From positions 44,187 to 108,186 of the forward strand of contig CAYNSR010000009.1 in the NCBI GenBank assembly GCA_964400125.1: 64,000 bases of DNA, given 5' to 3'. Below, piece by piece: positions 25,433 through 35,600 of the stretch. Origin of the DNA: Micavibrio sp964400125 (GTDB lineage: Bacteria > Pseudomonadota > Alphaproteobacteria > Micavibrionales > Micavibrionaceae). A program made the position numbers and the translations under genes. The notes under the pieces were generated by a model. That model saw only the letters and a list, made by a program, of their open reading frames with translations, was not told the origin of the DNA and made no database searches. Position 1 is the stretch's first letter, and each line of letters starts with the position of its first letter.

Positions 25433-28225
25433 TTAAGGGGTTGTTGGTGGTTTGGGTGGTGTGCTGGTCAGGGTGGTTTTGGTGCCCATCATGTCGCGGG
25501 CGAGAAGCTGGGTTCCGACGCCCAGCTCTCTGACCGAGGCCATGCCCTGATTGATAAGTTTGCTGGTCATCAGGTAGCCGCTGGTCGCAACATAGCCCTT
25601 CAGGCCCTCGGCCGCATCCGGAATATTGTCGGAGAACACTGACGTTCCGGTGCCCATCCAGCGCAGGATCTGCTGCGGGACCTGATCGATCATCTTGAAC
25701 GAGGCTGTGGCCATCATATAGACGATGACCGCGTAAATGATGGTGAAGAAAAATTCATCGATCACGCTGCGTTTATATTCCAGCGCTGCCGCCACGAGAG
25801 GGTTCGTGGGATCGATAACGGCGCTGTCCTTGAAGTCGCAAGATCCGGTAGCGGCGTCGCAGGGGTTGTGGTCGAAGCCGGCGAGGTTAGTGGTGACCAG
25901 CGGAAAAATATCATGCAAGGTGCGCACCAGGGCAGAGAAAATAATCAGCGCCCCGATCAGGCCGAAAACCGTCAGGATGGGCCGGAGAAAAATTTCAAGG
26001 ATCATGTAGTAACCGCTCATGGCGTTTTCGCCGGGCAGGCCGTTGCCGTCGATGCGCAAATGCGCCAGTGCCCAGAGCGGGACGCCCACCATGGCTTCGA
26101 AGATCGTCTTGACCCAGGCGCCGACGGCAAAATAAAAATAGATAAAGGGCAGGAACGGAATGACGTAATAGAGGACAAATCCGACACCGAGACCCAGCGT
26201 CGCGATCGTCACGAAGATGCTGGAAGCGACATCGAGCGCCCCGCCGACACCCTTCAGCCCGTCGGGAAGGGCTGTTGCCAACCCGCCCGCGAAGGAAAAT
26301 ACAGTGGCTGTAAACAGGCTGCGCACGGCGCCGTCGACAATGCCTTTCCCCAGCGCGACAAGCTGGGCCAGCGGGTGGATATCGACGTTTTCCCGCAGGC
26401 TGAACAAGCCGTTCAGACCCAGAAAGGAATTCAGCGTATCTTCAAATGTAGTTTGCTTCTTGTGGGTCTCGCTCGTCATAATCAGCTCGTCGGCGCCGAT
26501 TTTCTTGTAGGCGTTGTAGAGGACCTTCATGACCTCGTTGTCGTTCTCGTCGTGCAAGTCTATCGCGGTGCCACCGGCAAGGTGCGGGGTGAAGATGTTT
26601 TCCGCACTGATATCTTCATTTTTCTTTTTCTTCTCCTCGACCATTTTTGCCAGAGGCAGCGGCAGTTCATTCGGCGCAGGCAGGTATGTGACCGCGGCCG
26701 AGAAAATTCCGTTCATTTCCGCGATCCGGTTATACCATATCCCGGCACCGGCCCATCCCAGACCCTGCAATTGCGCATCCAGCACCATATTCCCGGCGGA
26801 GGCGGCGACCATCTGGGTATAGGCAGATTCGACCTGAAGTTCGAAAAGGGATTGGTAATTGTCCCGCACCCCGGGAAAGAAATCGGGATCGGGCCCCGTT
26901 GTACAATCAATATCCGGTTGCGGGCTGACGACGGCGGCATCGCAATTGCCGTCCGCCGTCAGGAATTTGGCCGCCATGACTTCCGCGAAGGCCACAACCC
27001 TGTTTGACGGTCCGCTCGGGGGGTCTCCCCACATGAACTTGATCATGTTGAAATACCCTTCCTGCACTTCCCAGGGGCCGATCAGCGTTTCCTGTCCTGC
27101 AGGGTAGCCTGCCGGGCCGAGAGGGGTGTGGGTGTAGACGATCACCGATCCGCAATAAGGAACGATCTGGGCGTAATCGCTCATGTCGGGATAGTGTCTT
27201 CCGAAGGTGATCTTGACGTCGCGATTGTTATAAAAATCGACGGCATCGCGGTAGGTATAGCCAGGGATCACATGCTCCGGATTCGCGCCTGATTTGGTGA
27301 GATAGGGGCGAATCTCTGTGACGCCGAGCCTTTCATAGGTTTCGCGGCAGGTGGAGGCCAGTAGCATGAATTTGACCAGCGGCCATGAATCCGGAACCTT
27401 GGGGCGTGAGAAAAGACTGTCATTGGATGTTGTCCCCAGTGGATTTTGCAGACTGGTATTGAACAGGAGCCAGCCATTGGTCGCAAAACCGGAGCCCATT
27501 TTCGCAGCCGTCAGGACGATATATTGCCCCGTATTGTATCCCCATGTAATCGGCACCAGCAGCCCCAGCGCAACGACCAGACGCAGCGGTGCCCAGAGAT
27601 GGTTGAAACGCCGTCCGAACGGGGTCCCGCTTTGCGCGGTTTCCGCAATCAAAACGAGGACGTAATAGAGGAAAATCACAACCGCGATGACAAGAAGGGC
27701 GTAGCTGTAGAAGGCGAAGAGGCCCTGCATGGCGGCCTGAAAAGGCAGAGGAGACGCGTTGTCGAAGGCCGATCCGAAGAATCCCGGTACCCCGAAAATC
27801 TTGTCCATCAACTGGAAGGCAATATCGTTTGTGGGCAGGGCGGTATTGAACATCCCCGTAAACGGCATGGTAAAGGCCGCCTGCGCCGGTTTGATCCCGA
27901 GCGTGACGATCAGGTAGAAAAATTGCAGCACCAGCAGGACAAAGCCGGAAACCAGCGCACAGAAAATGATAATCTGGTCGATATGCCGCCAACTGAAAAC
28001 CAGATGGCCGGCCGCCTGTGCGATGACCTGCCGGATCGAGAATTTTCCGATATTGACCGGATTAAGATAAGGGTGGGTCGGCGGGAGGAGCCGGGCGGCT
28101 TGAAAAATATAGGCGCAAAGAAAGGCAAGCTGGCCGAAACCGGAGCCAAAAAGGGCGCGAAACCGCGGAAATATCCCCGGCAGTGCCGCATATTCGACAA
28201 CGTCTTTCACATGGATTTTCTGCAC
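25433..28225 (-). CDS. DotA/TraY-family membrane protein, paralogue 3
   Basis: 930 aa, first of the three in transcription order. N-terminal AARLLPPTHPYLNPVNIGKFSIRQVIAQA and HIDQIIIFCALVSGFVLLVLQFFYLIVTLG match the paralogues. NDIAFQLMDKIFGVPGFFG is the DotA-type repeat near residue 130. The C-terminal hallmark is FLPFIYFYFAVGAWVKTIFEAMVGVPLWALAHLRIDGNGLPGENA, then FLRPILTVFGLIGALI. It has extra Cys in a NPCDAATGSCDF insertion near residue 790. The short tail is Thr/Pro-rich (TLTSTPPKPPTTP). A palindromic repeat lies upstream at 28371-28459, between this gene and ettA. Confidence 0.8.
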   Translation of the reverse strand: MQKIHVKDVVEYAALPGIFPRFRALFGSGFGQLAFLCAYIFQAARLLPPTHPYLNPVNIGKFSIRQVIAQAAGHLVFSWRHIDQIIIFCALVSGFVLLVLQFFYLIVTLGIKPAQAAFTMPFTGMFNTALPTNDIAFQLMDKIFGVPGFFGSAFDNASPLPFQAAMQGLFAFYSYALLVIAVVIFLYYVLVLIAETAQSGTPFGRRFNHLWAPLRLVVALGLLVPITWGYNTGQYIVLTAAKMGSGFATNGWLLFNTSLQNPLGTTSNDSLFSRPKVPDSWPLVKFMLLASTCRETYERLGVTEIRPYLTKSGANPEHVIPGYTYRDAVDFYNNRDVKITFGRHYPDMSDYAQIVPYCGSVIVYTHTPLGPAGYPAGQETLIGPWEVQEGYFNMIKFMWGDPPSGPSNRVVAFAEVMAAKFLTADGNCDAAVVSPQPDIDCTTGPDPDFFPGVRDNYQSLFELQVESAYTQMVAASAGNMVLDAQLQGLGWAGAGIWYNRIAEMNGIFSAAVTYLPAPNELPLPLAKMVEEKKKKNEDISAENIFTPHLAGGTAIDLHDENDNEVMKVLYNAYKKIGADELIMTSETHKKQTTFEDTLNSFLGLNGLFSLRENVDIHPLAQLVALGKGIVDGAVRSLFTATVFSFAGGLATALPDGLKGVGGALDVASSIFVTIATLGLGVGFVLYYVIPFLPFIYFYFAVGAWVKTIFEAMVGVPLWALAHLRIDGNGLPGENAMSGYYMILEIFLRPILTVFGLIGALIIFSALVRTLHDIFPLVTTNLAGFDHNPCDAATGSCDFKDSAVIDPTNPLVAAALEYKRSVIDEFFFTIIYAVIVYMMATASFKMIDQVPQQILRWMGTGTSVFSDNIPDAAEGLKGYVATSGYLMTSKLINQGMASVRELGVGTQLLARDMMGTKTTLTSTPPKPPTTP

Positions 28226-28370
28226 GACGACACACCACCCAGTCCAGAATACGCCCAGATCGATAAAATTTTACTAAATTTTATCCCTTCAGCGTAACAT
28301 AATATGCAGGAAATTGCACGTTTGACAAAGGTTTAGGCTGGGGTGTTCAGCCTTGGCCTGTCCCTTGTAT

Positions 28371-28459
28371 AATTTGGTTACAGTATACTTAATTATCCCG
28401 TGCATTGGTCCCTTGCCGCCTGCACCAGGGATGATAATTAAGTATACTGTAACCAAATT
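28371..28459. repeat. Palindromic element P1, copy 1
   Basis: The 21-bp core beginning GGTTACAGTATACTTAATTA lies at 28376-28396 and its exact reverse complement at 28434-28454, around a 37-base loop. The palindrome extends 5 bases outside the core (AATTT/AAATT). Its right edge is 6 bases from the stop codon of ettA. The core recurs at 40935-40994 and 56919-56998. Confidence 0.9.
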
Positions 28460-28465
28460 GTATCA

Positions 28466-30148
28466 TCAGCCCGTTTTGCGCACCAGCGGTTTGTAGCGGA
28501 TCCGGTGGGGCTGGTCGGCATCGGTGCCCTTGCGGCGGTGGAGGTCCTTTTCATAGTCTTCGTAGTTGCCTTCGAACCAGACCACCTGCGAATCACCTTC
28601 GAAGGCCAGAATATGGGTGGCCAGACGGTCGAGGAAGGCGCGGTCGTGGGAGATGACGACGGCGCAGCCCGGGAAGCTTTCCAGTGCTTCTTCCAGCGCC
28701 GAGAGGGTTTCTGTGTCCAGATCGTTGGTCGGTTCATCGAGCAGCAGGACATTGGCCCCTGATTTCAACATCTTGGCCAGATGAACGCGGTTTCTTTCGC
28801 CGCCTGAAAGCTGCCCGACTTTTTTCTGCTGGTCCGATCCCCGGAAATTGAAGGCCGAGACATAGGCACGGGAGGCCATTTCAATCTTGCCCAGTTTTAA
28901 AATATCGAACCCGTCGGAAATTTCCTCCCAGACGTTTTTATCGGGGTCGAGGGAATCGCGGCTCTGGTCGACATAGCCGAGCTTCAGGGTTTCTCCGACT
29001 TTGAAGCTGCCGCTATCAGGCTTTTCCTGCCCGGTAATCATGCGGAACAATGTGGTTTTCCCGGCCCCGTTCGGGCCGATCACGCCGACAATGCCGCCGG
29101 GCGGGAGTTTGAAGGACAGGTTTTCAATCAGCAGGCGGTCGCCATAGGCTTTGCTGATGCTTTCGGCTTCGACCACCAGCGACCCCAGACGCGGCGGCGT
29201 CGGAATAACGATTTGTGTGGTACGCACGGTCCGGTTTTCGGATTCCGCCAGCAGGTCTTCATAGGCGGTGACACGGGCCTTGGATTTTTTGCGGCGGCCC
29301 TCCGGGCTTTGGCGAATCCAGTCCAGTTCGGTCGCCAGAGTCCTCTGGCGTGAATCCTCTTCCTTCGATTCTTGCTGCAAACGCTTGCGCTTGGCTTCGA
29401 GATAGGCGGAATAGTTCCCCTCATAGGGGATTCCTTGCCCGAAATACAGTTCCAGAATCCATCCGGTGACGTTATCGAGGAAGTAGCGGTCGTGGGTCAC
29501 CATGATGACCGTGCCGCTATAGGCTTTCAGGTAGTTTTGCAGCCAGCCGACACTTTCCGTATCGAGGTGGTTGGTTGGTTCGTCGAGCAGGAGCAGATCG
29601 GGTTTTTCCAGCAGCAATTTGCACAGCGCCACCCGGCGGCGTTCGCCCCCGGATAGTTTTGTCACATCGGCATCGGCAGGCGGGCAGCGCAGGGCATCCA
29701 TGGCGATTTCGATGGTGCGGTCCAGTTCCCAGCCTTCAACGGCGTCGATTTCATCCTGCAGGGCGCTCATTTCCGCGCCCAGCTTGTCGAAATCGGCGTC
29801 CGGTTCGGCCATTTCCATGCCGATCGCATTGAAACGGTCGACCTTGGCCTTGACGTCGCGCAGGCCCTCCATGACGTTTTCAAAGACGTTTTTGGCCGGG
29901 TCGAGCTGCGGCTCCTGTTCCAGATAGCCGATTCGTACGCCCTTTGCGGCCCAGGCCTCGCCGGAATAGTCCTTGTCTTTTCCGGCCATGATCTTCAGCA
30001 GGGTCGATTTTCCCGAGCCGTTTGGCCCCAAAACGCCGATTTTCACCCCCGGCAGGAAGCTTAACGTCAGGCCGTCGAGCACCTTCTTTCCGCCGTTATA
30101 GGCCTTGGTCAGGCCGTTCATGGTGAAGATATACTGGTACGAGGCCAT
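28466..30148 (-). CDS. ettA: ABC-F translation factor EttA
   Basis: 560 aa from MASYQYIFTMNGLTKAYNGGK, the EttA length; upstream in-frame codons are unsupported. Two ABC cassettes have Walker A GPNGSGKST (41-49) and GPNGAGKTT, each with a LSGGER signature (LSGGERRRVALCKLLL and LSGGERNRVHLAKML) and a LLLDEPTNHLDT or LLLDEPTNDLDT Walker B. There are no membrane segments. The family-specific start YIFTM and the short linker identify EttA, which gates the ribosome's first peptide bond according to ADP/ATP. Palindrome copy 1 lies right after the stop. Confidence 0.94.
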   Translation of the reverse strand: MASYQYIFTMNGLTKAYNGGKKVLDGLTLSFLPGVKIGVLGPNGSGKSTLLKIMAGKDKDYSGEAWAAKGVRIGYLEQEPQLDPAKNVFENVMEGLRDVKAKVDRFNAIGMEMAEPDADFDKLGAEMSALQDEIDAVEGWELDRTIEIAMDALRCPPADADVTKLSGGERRRVALCKLLLEKPDLLLLDEPTNHLDTESVGWLQNYLKAYSGTVIMVTHDRYFLDNVTGWILELYFGQGIPYEGNYSAYLEAKRKRLQQESKEEDSRQRTLATELDWIRQSPEGRRKKSKARVTAYEDLLAESENRTVRTTQIVIPTPPRLGSLVVEAESISKAYGDRLLIENLSFKLPPGGIVGVIGPNGAGKTTLFRMITGQEKPDSGSFKVGETLKLGYVDQSRDSLDPDKNVWEEISDGFDILKLGKIEMASRAYVSAFNFRGSDQQKKVGQLSGGERNRVHLAKMLKSGANVLLLDEPTNDLDTETLSALEEALESFPGCAVVISHDRAFLDRLATHILAFEGDSQVVWFEGNYEDYEKDLHRRKGTDADQPHRIRYKPLVRKTG

Positions 30149-30218
30149 ACTGTGTTTCCTGTGGGGGCTGCTTTTTAAAATCGCGGCACCATAGCATTGT
30201 CGTGCCGGGAAGTTCAAT

Positions 30219-30250
30219 AAAAAGCGGCCCCGGTGATCAGACGGGGCCGT
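30219..30250 (-). terminator. Intrinsic terminator of the 30-aa ORF
   Basis: CGGCCCCG (30225-30232) pairs with CGGGGCCG (30242-30249). Read on the minus strand the hairpin is followed by CTTTTTATTG. It lies between the small ORF and ettA. Confidence 0.75.
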
Positions 30251-30281
30251 TTCGAATTCCGTTCTAAGACGAATGCACGGA

Positions 30282-30374
30282 TTAAGGCTGGAAGGACGGA
30301 GCCTTGGCGGGCTTCGGCGTTTCTACAGCCGGTGTTTCGACTTTTGCTTCGACTGGTTTGTTTTCTGTGGTCAT
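30282..30374 (-). CDS. Very small Pro/Ala/Lys/Glu-rich protein
   Basis: 30 aa beginning MTTENKPVEAKVETPAVETP and ending SFQP. A good AGGAG site lies 7-8 bases before the ATG and a strong terminator lies about 30 bp after the stop, so it looks like a complete separate unit. It is low complexity, with two near-copies of a VETP motif, probably disordered. No family is recognised. It may be missed by gene callers because of its length. Confidence 0.55.
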   Translation of the reverse strand: MTTENKPVEAKVETPAVETPKPAKAPSFQP

Positions 30375-30519
30375 TACACTTCTCCTCATTACTTCGTTTT
30401 TTATTGAACGGGCGGGATTGCCCGCTCCGGGACGGAGTGTAGCATAATTTTTCAGGGGTTTAAAAATCCGGTCTAATGCGCAGGAATCGCTGTCTAAATC
30501 CGCATTTATGTTCGACGGC

Positions 30520-31026
30520 TTAAAAGCCTTGGCCTTTTTTCATGCCTAACAATGCGCCGGGTTTGATTTTCGGGGATTTTCCGCCGCCGCCGCCGCGCTG
30601 GTCGTTATAACGTTCGCGGCCATAAAAATGTTCGTCGATCAATTCGTCGATATCGGGGACCTGCTCCATTTTAAGCGAGCGCGCAAGGTCGCCGAAAAAA
30701 TTGCAGCATTTTTCTTCCCAGTTATACAGGCTCCGGTCGATGGGCTGGTTTTTCAGTTTGGCGTCGTGGGTTTGCCAGTCATTCGACAGTTGTGGCCTGA
30801 CGCTGAACCACAGGATTTGTTCCATCGATGCCCTGCCTGCGGCGGGGGTGTCGTACATCAACTGCACTTCTGCCTCGACCTCATGCGGGTCCGGACCCAT
30901 GCGGATTTCAGCGCTGCAGGTCAGTCCCTTGGCGGAGTCGTAGACATTGAAAGGGAACGTCTCGTACGCAGAAATTTCGTGCGGGACGCCCAGCTTGTCC
31001 ATCAATTCTCGGAAAGTCAGTTTCAT
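30520..31026 (-). CDS. Hypothetical cytosolic protein
   Basis: 168 aa, starting MKLTFRELMDKLGVPHEIS. There is no signal peptide or membrane segment. The middle has mixed alpha/beta character with Trp-containing segments (QILWFSVRPQLSNDWQTHDAKL, YNWEEKCCNFFGDLARSL). The last 35 residues are Gly/Lys-rich and look disordered (RGGGGGKSPKIKPGALLGMKKGQGF), perhaps nucleic-acid binding. I do not recognise the family. It lies 93 bp downstream of xseA on the same strand. Confidence 0.6.
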   Translation of the reverse strand: MKLTFRELMDKLGVPHEISAYETFPFNVYDSAKGLTCSAEIRMGPDPHEVEAEVQLMYDTPAAGRASMEQILWFSVRPQLSNDWQTHDAKLKNQPIDRSLYNWEEKCCNFFGDLARSLKMEQVPDIDELIDEHFYGRERYNDQRGGGGGKSPKIKPGALLGMKKGQGF

Positions 31027-31119
31027 CGGTTGATTATATCCTATTTCGCGCCGGGCAAAATAGCCTGAATGGGCGGCAATCCGAAGGGAAAAATGCGCCC
31101 GGGCCGATGATATTTCCCG

Positions 31120-32472
31120 TTATGCGTCAAAATGGCCGCTTTTATGGCCGTCCCGGAACTGGATATCGAAAGCCTGACCGTCAATGGCGGCCCCCGCCGA
31201 GGTGATAGGTTTGCCCGCAGCGTCGCGCAGCACGGTAAAGCCGCGTTCCAGCACATTCTGGAAGGACAGGGCCTGCAACAAGGCCCCGGCGCGTTCGAGC
31301 CGTTGCCGAGCGGATTCGCCCAGCCGATCTTTCAGCCCCGATAGGCGTTGGTCCCAAAGCGCAAGCGTGCGGGCTTTTTCGGCGATGATCTGGCGCGGGT
31401 GGCGCAGCATGGCGGATAGCTCCGCGATCCGGGCCTGTCGGCGGGTCAGGGCCTTGTCGAATCCGGCGGACAGGCGGTGCGCGATATGGTCGAGCGTTTG
31501 CGTCTTAACCGCGATGATTCCGGCGGGGTCGCCCAGTCCGGCTTCTGCGGTGCGCAGCCGTTGTCCGAGCAGGCCCAGATGCCGCGTCAGGGTGTTGTAA
31601 AGGCGCTGGCCGGAATCCATCACCGCCCCCAGCAATTCCGCCCGCACCGGCACGGCCATTTCCGCCGCCGCCGTCGGTGTCGGTGCGCGCAGATCGGCGG
31701 CATGGTCGATCAGGGTGGTATCGGTTTCATGGCCCACGGCGGAGATCAGCGGAATGGCCGATCCGGCGGCGGCACGGACGACGTTTTCTTCGTTGAATGC
31801 CATCAGATCTTCGAGTGAGCCGCCGCCACGCGCCACGATCAGCACATCGGGGCGGTTTTCGCCCATGGCGTTGAATCCTTCAATCGCGGCGGCGATTTGT
31901 GCCGCTGCCGCAGGGCCTTGCACCGCCACGGGCCAGACGATGACATGGCGCGGGAAGCGATCGGCCAGACGGTGCAGGATATCGCGGATGACCGCCCCGG
32001 TCGGGGATGTGATGACGCCGATCACCCCGGGCAGTGCGGGGATGGGTTTTTTGCGCGCCGGGTCGAACAACCCTTCCGCCGCCAGTTTTTTCTTGCGGTC
32101 TTCGAGCATTTTGAGCAGCGCGCCTTCGCCCGCCAGTTCGATCGATTCGACGATCATCTGGTAACGCGACGATTTGGGGTAGGTTGTGATCTTGCCGGTG
32201 CAAACCACATCCATGCCGTCTTCGGGACGGATTTTCAGCCGCGATACGGTCGAGCGCCAGCAGATGATATTCAGATTGGCGTTTTCATCTTTGAGATCAG
32301 CATAAAGATGGCCCGATGCTGCCAGTTTCATGCCCGAAATTTCCCCGCGTACCCGCACCCGCCCGAAGGAACCCTCAAGCGTCCTTTGCAGGGACAACGA
32401 CAGGGCGGTGACGCTCAGCTCCGGGACGTTGGAGCGGGGGGCTGGCGGGGTTTCCGGTGCGGTTTCGGGCAT
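31120..32472 (-). CDS. xseA: Exodeoxyribonuclease VII large subunit
   Basis: 450 aa. The N-terminal OB fold (VTALSLSLQRTLEGSFGRVRVRGEISGMKLAASGHLYADLKDENA, about 18-65) binds ssDNA. The catalytic domain has GVITSPTGAVIRDILHRLADRFP, LIVARGGGSLEDLMAFNEENVVRAA and SAVGHETDTTLIDHAADLRAPTPTAAAE. A coiled-coil region is followed by the C-terminal QNVLERGFTVLRDAAGKPI. With XseB it degrades ssDNA in both directions. It is divergent from putA across about 170 bp. Confidence 0.95.
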   Translation of the reverse strand: MPETAPETPPAPRSNVPELSVTALSLSLQRTLEGSFGRVRVRGEISGMKLAASGHLYADLKDENANLNIICWRSTVSRLKIRPEDGMDVVCTGKITTYPKSSRYQMIVESIELAGEGALLKMLEDRKKKLAAEGLFDPARKKPIPALPGVIGVITSPTGAVIRDILHRLADRFPRHVIVWPVAVQGPAAAAQIAAAIEGFNAMGENRPDVLIVARGGGSLEDLMAFNEENVVRAAAGSAIPLISAVGHETDTTLIDHAADLRAPTPTAAAEMAVPVRAELLGAVMDSGQRLYNTLTRHLGLLGQRLRTAEAGLGDPAGIIAVKTQTLDHIAHRLSAGFDKALTRRQARIAELSAMLRHPRQIIAEKARTLALWDQRLSGLKDRLGESARQRLERAGALLQALSFQNVLERGFTVLRDAAGKPITSAGAAIDGQAFDIQFRDGHKSGHFDA

Positions 32473-32642
32473 CCTGGTAGGCTCAGCTATCTTGTTGTTA
32501 TTTTACGAAACGACAATAACGCCGCATAAATTCGACTATAAATCCATTCATCTCCGCCCCCTAGAAGAAAAGTGTGCCCCCCTTTGTCGGCAGGCGGCGG
32601 AATGCTAGAGTCCATCGGGATCAAACAGAGACAGGACCAGCC

Positions 32643-35600
32643 ATGACACAAATGCTTTCCGATTATCTCTACACCGATGAATCCGCGCGTGTTGATGCCT
32701 TGCTGGAGGCGTTGCCGTGGGATCAGGCGCGGCACGACCGGGTTGAGACCCGCGCCGCCGATCTGGTCACGAAGGTACGCGAGGGCCGCCGCCGGGGCGG
32801 CGAGATGGAAGCTTTTCTGCAGCAATACGGTCTGACCACCGAAGAAGGGCTGGCGCTGATGGGTATGGCGGAGGCTTTGCTGCGTATTCCCGATGCGCAT
32901 ACTGCCGGGGCGCTGATCCGCGACAAGGTCGGGTCCGCCGACTGGCAGCCGGAAGGCAAGCCCGAAGACTGGATGGTGCGGGCGGCGGGTCTTGGCATGT
33001 CGATCACCAAAAAGACGCTGGACAGCGTGGTCGCCAGACTGGGCGAGCCTGTGATCCGGCAGGCGATGGTGCAGGCGATCCGCCTGATGGGCAACCAGTT
33101 CGTTTTAGGCCAGAGCATCGACGAAGCTGTCAAAAACGCCCGTGCTTACGAGAAGAAAGGCTACCGCATGTCCTATGACATGCTGGGCGAGGGCGCGCGC
33201 ACGGCGGAGGATGCGGAGCGTTATTATCAGGCCTATGTCCATGCGATTGAACAGATCGGCAACAAGGTCAAGCCGGAATCGGGCAAGATGCCGGGAATTT
33301 CAGTCAAGCTTTCCGCCCTGCATCCGCGTTACCGGGTGTCACAGGAAGACCGTTGTGTTCCGGTGCTGGTCGAGCGTCTGGTCGAACTGGGCAAGATGGC
33401 GTCGTCACGCAATATCGCCATGACCGTCGATGCGGAAGAGGTCGAGCGTCTGGAGCTATCGTTGAAAATCATCGAGGCTGTTGCCGCCAATGACAGTTTC
33501 AGGGGCTGGGACGGTTTCGGGCTGGCGGTGCAGGCCTATTCCAAGCGGGCCTTGCCGCTGATCGATCATCTGGTTGATCTGTGCAATGCACATACCCGCC
33601 GTTTGTCGGTGCGTCTGGTCAAGGGCGCCTACTGGGACACGGAGGTCAAGCGGGCGCAGGTCATGGGGCTGACCGATTATCCCGTGTTCACGCGCAAGGC
33701 CAATACGGACCTGTCCTATCTGGCCTGTGTCAGTACGTTGCTGGCCAACCGCAACGTTTTCTATCCGATGCTGGCGACCCATAACGCGCATAGTATCGCC
33801 GCGATCATGGAGATGGCGGGCAATGACCGCGAAAGTTTTGAATTTCAGCGCCTGCATGGCATGGGCGAGTCCCTGCACGATCTGGTGCTGGCGGATGGCG
33901 GGCAGGTCAGTGTTTATGCGCCTGTCGGGACGCATCAGGATTTGCTGCCCTATCTCGTGCGGCGCTTGCTGGAAAACGGCGCCAACAGCAATTTCGTCCA
34001 CCAGTTGCTGGACCCCGCCGTGCCGGTCAGGCGCATTGTCGCGGACCCGGTCGAGGACGCCCGCAACCATCCGAAGAAACGTCATCTGCATATTCCAAAA
34101 CCGGCCAATCTTTACGGGCCGCAGCGCCGCAATGCGGTCGGGCTGGACCTGACGGACCGGGCGATGGCGACGACCTTGCTGCATGAGATGAAAGACAAGG
34201 TCGATGGCCGCAACTGGGAGGCTGCGCCGCTGATCGGTGGGAAATCATGGCGCGAGGGCACGCCGCGTTCCATCGCCAACCCCGCCGACTGGCGCAGTAT
34301 CGTCGGAACCATGTGGGTTGCCGATGACCGGCTGATCGAACGGGCTTTCGAAAGCGCATCGAGGGGATTTCGGCACTGGAACGCCGTTCCGGCCCCAAAA
34401 CGGGCGGATCTGCTGGACCGGATTGCTGATCTGATGGAGGAAAACCGTGCCGAACTGATGGGGCTGTGCGTGCGCGAGGCCGGAAAAACGCTGGACGATG
34501 CGCTGGCCGAGGTGCGCGAAGGGATCGATTTTTGTCGGTATTATGCCATGCGCGGACGCGCCGATTTTCATCCCGGCGGACGCCTGATGCCGGGACCGAC
34601 GGGGGAGCGCAATACGCTGTATCTGAACGGGCGCGGCATTTTCGTCTGTATCAGCCCGTGGAATTTTCCGCTGGCGATTTTTATCGGCCAGATTGCCGCC
34701 GCCCTGATGGCGGGGAATGCGGTCATTGCCAAGCCGGCGGAACAAACGCCGCTGATCGCCATGCGCGTGGCGAGGTTGATTTTACAGGCGGGATTAAACC
34801 CGGATGTCTTTACTCTGCTTCCCGGTGACGGGCAGGTTGGGGCACAGATCGTGCGGCACCCGGATGTGGCAGGGGTGGCTTTTACCGGATCGACGGAAGC
34901 CGCGCGGGCGATCAACCGTTCGCTCGCCGAAAAAGACGGCCCCCTTGTGCCGCTGATCGCGGAAACCGGTGGCCAAAACGCGATGATCGTCGATTCTTCC
35001 GCCCTGTCGGAACAGGTTGTCGATGATGTCATCACCAGCGCGTTCGGCTCCGCCGGACAGCGTTGTTCGGCCTTGCGCGTGCTTTTCCTGCAAGATGAAA
35101 TCGCCGATAAAACCCTGCATATGCTGCAAGGGGCGATGCAGGAACTCCGCCTCGGCGACCCGATGGACTATGCGACCGATATCGGCCCGGTCATCGATGA
35201 TGAGGCTTTGGCGATTCTGATCGGGCATCGTGAGAAACTGGAAGGGTTCGGGAAATTTATTGCGGCCGCGCCGTTGGCGGATGAATTGAAGGAACGCGGC
35301 CATTTCTTCGCGCCTGTTGCCTATGAAATCGACGCGCTGGCCGATCTGAAGCGCGAGGTGTTCGGGCCGATCTTGCATGTCGTGCGTTACCGCGCCCATG
35401 ATCTCGATTCTGTCCTTGCCGCGATCAACGATACGGGTTACGGCCTGACTCTGGGTGTGCATACGCGCATCGAATCGGTCATGCGCGACATTACGGATGC
35501 GGCGCAGGTCGGTAACGCCTATGTCAACCGCAGCATGATCGGCGCGGTGGTGGGTGTGCAGCCCTTCGGCGGGCAGGGCCTGTCCGGCACAGGGCCCAAG

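Noticed and set aside
25868..27007. Plus-strand frames opposite the DotA-like genes
   Set aside because: His/Gln/Arg-rich shadow translations that recur opposite all three paralogues; no start signals.
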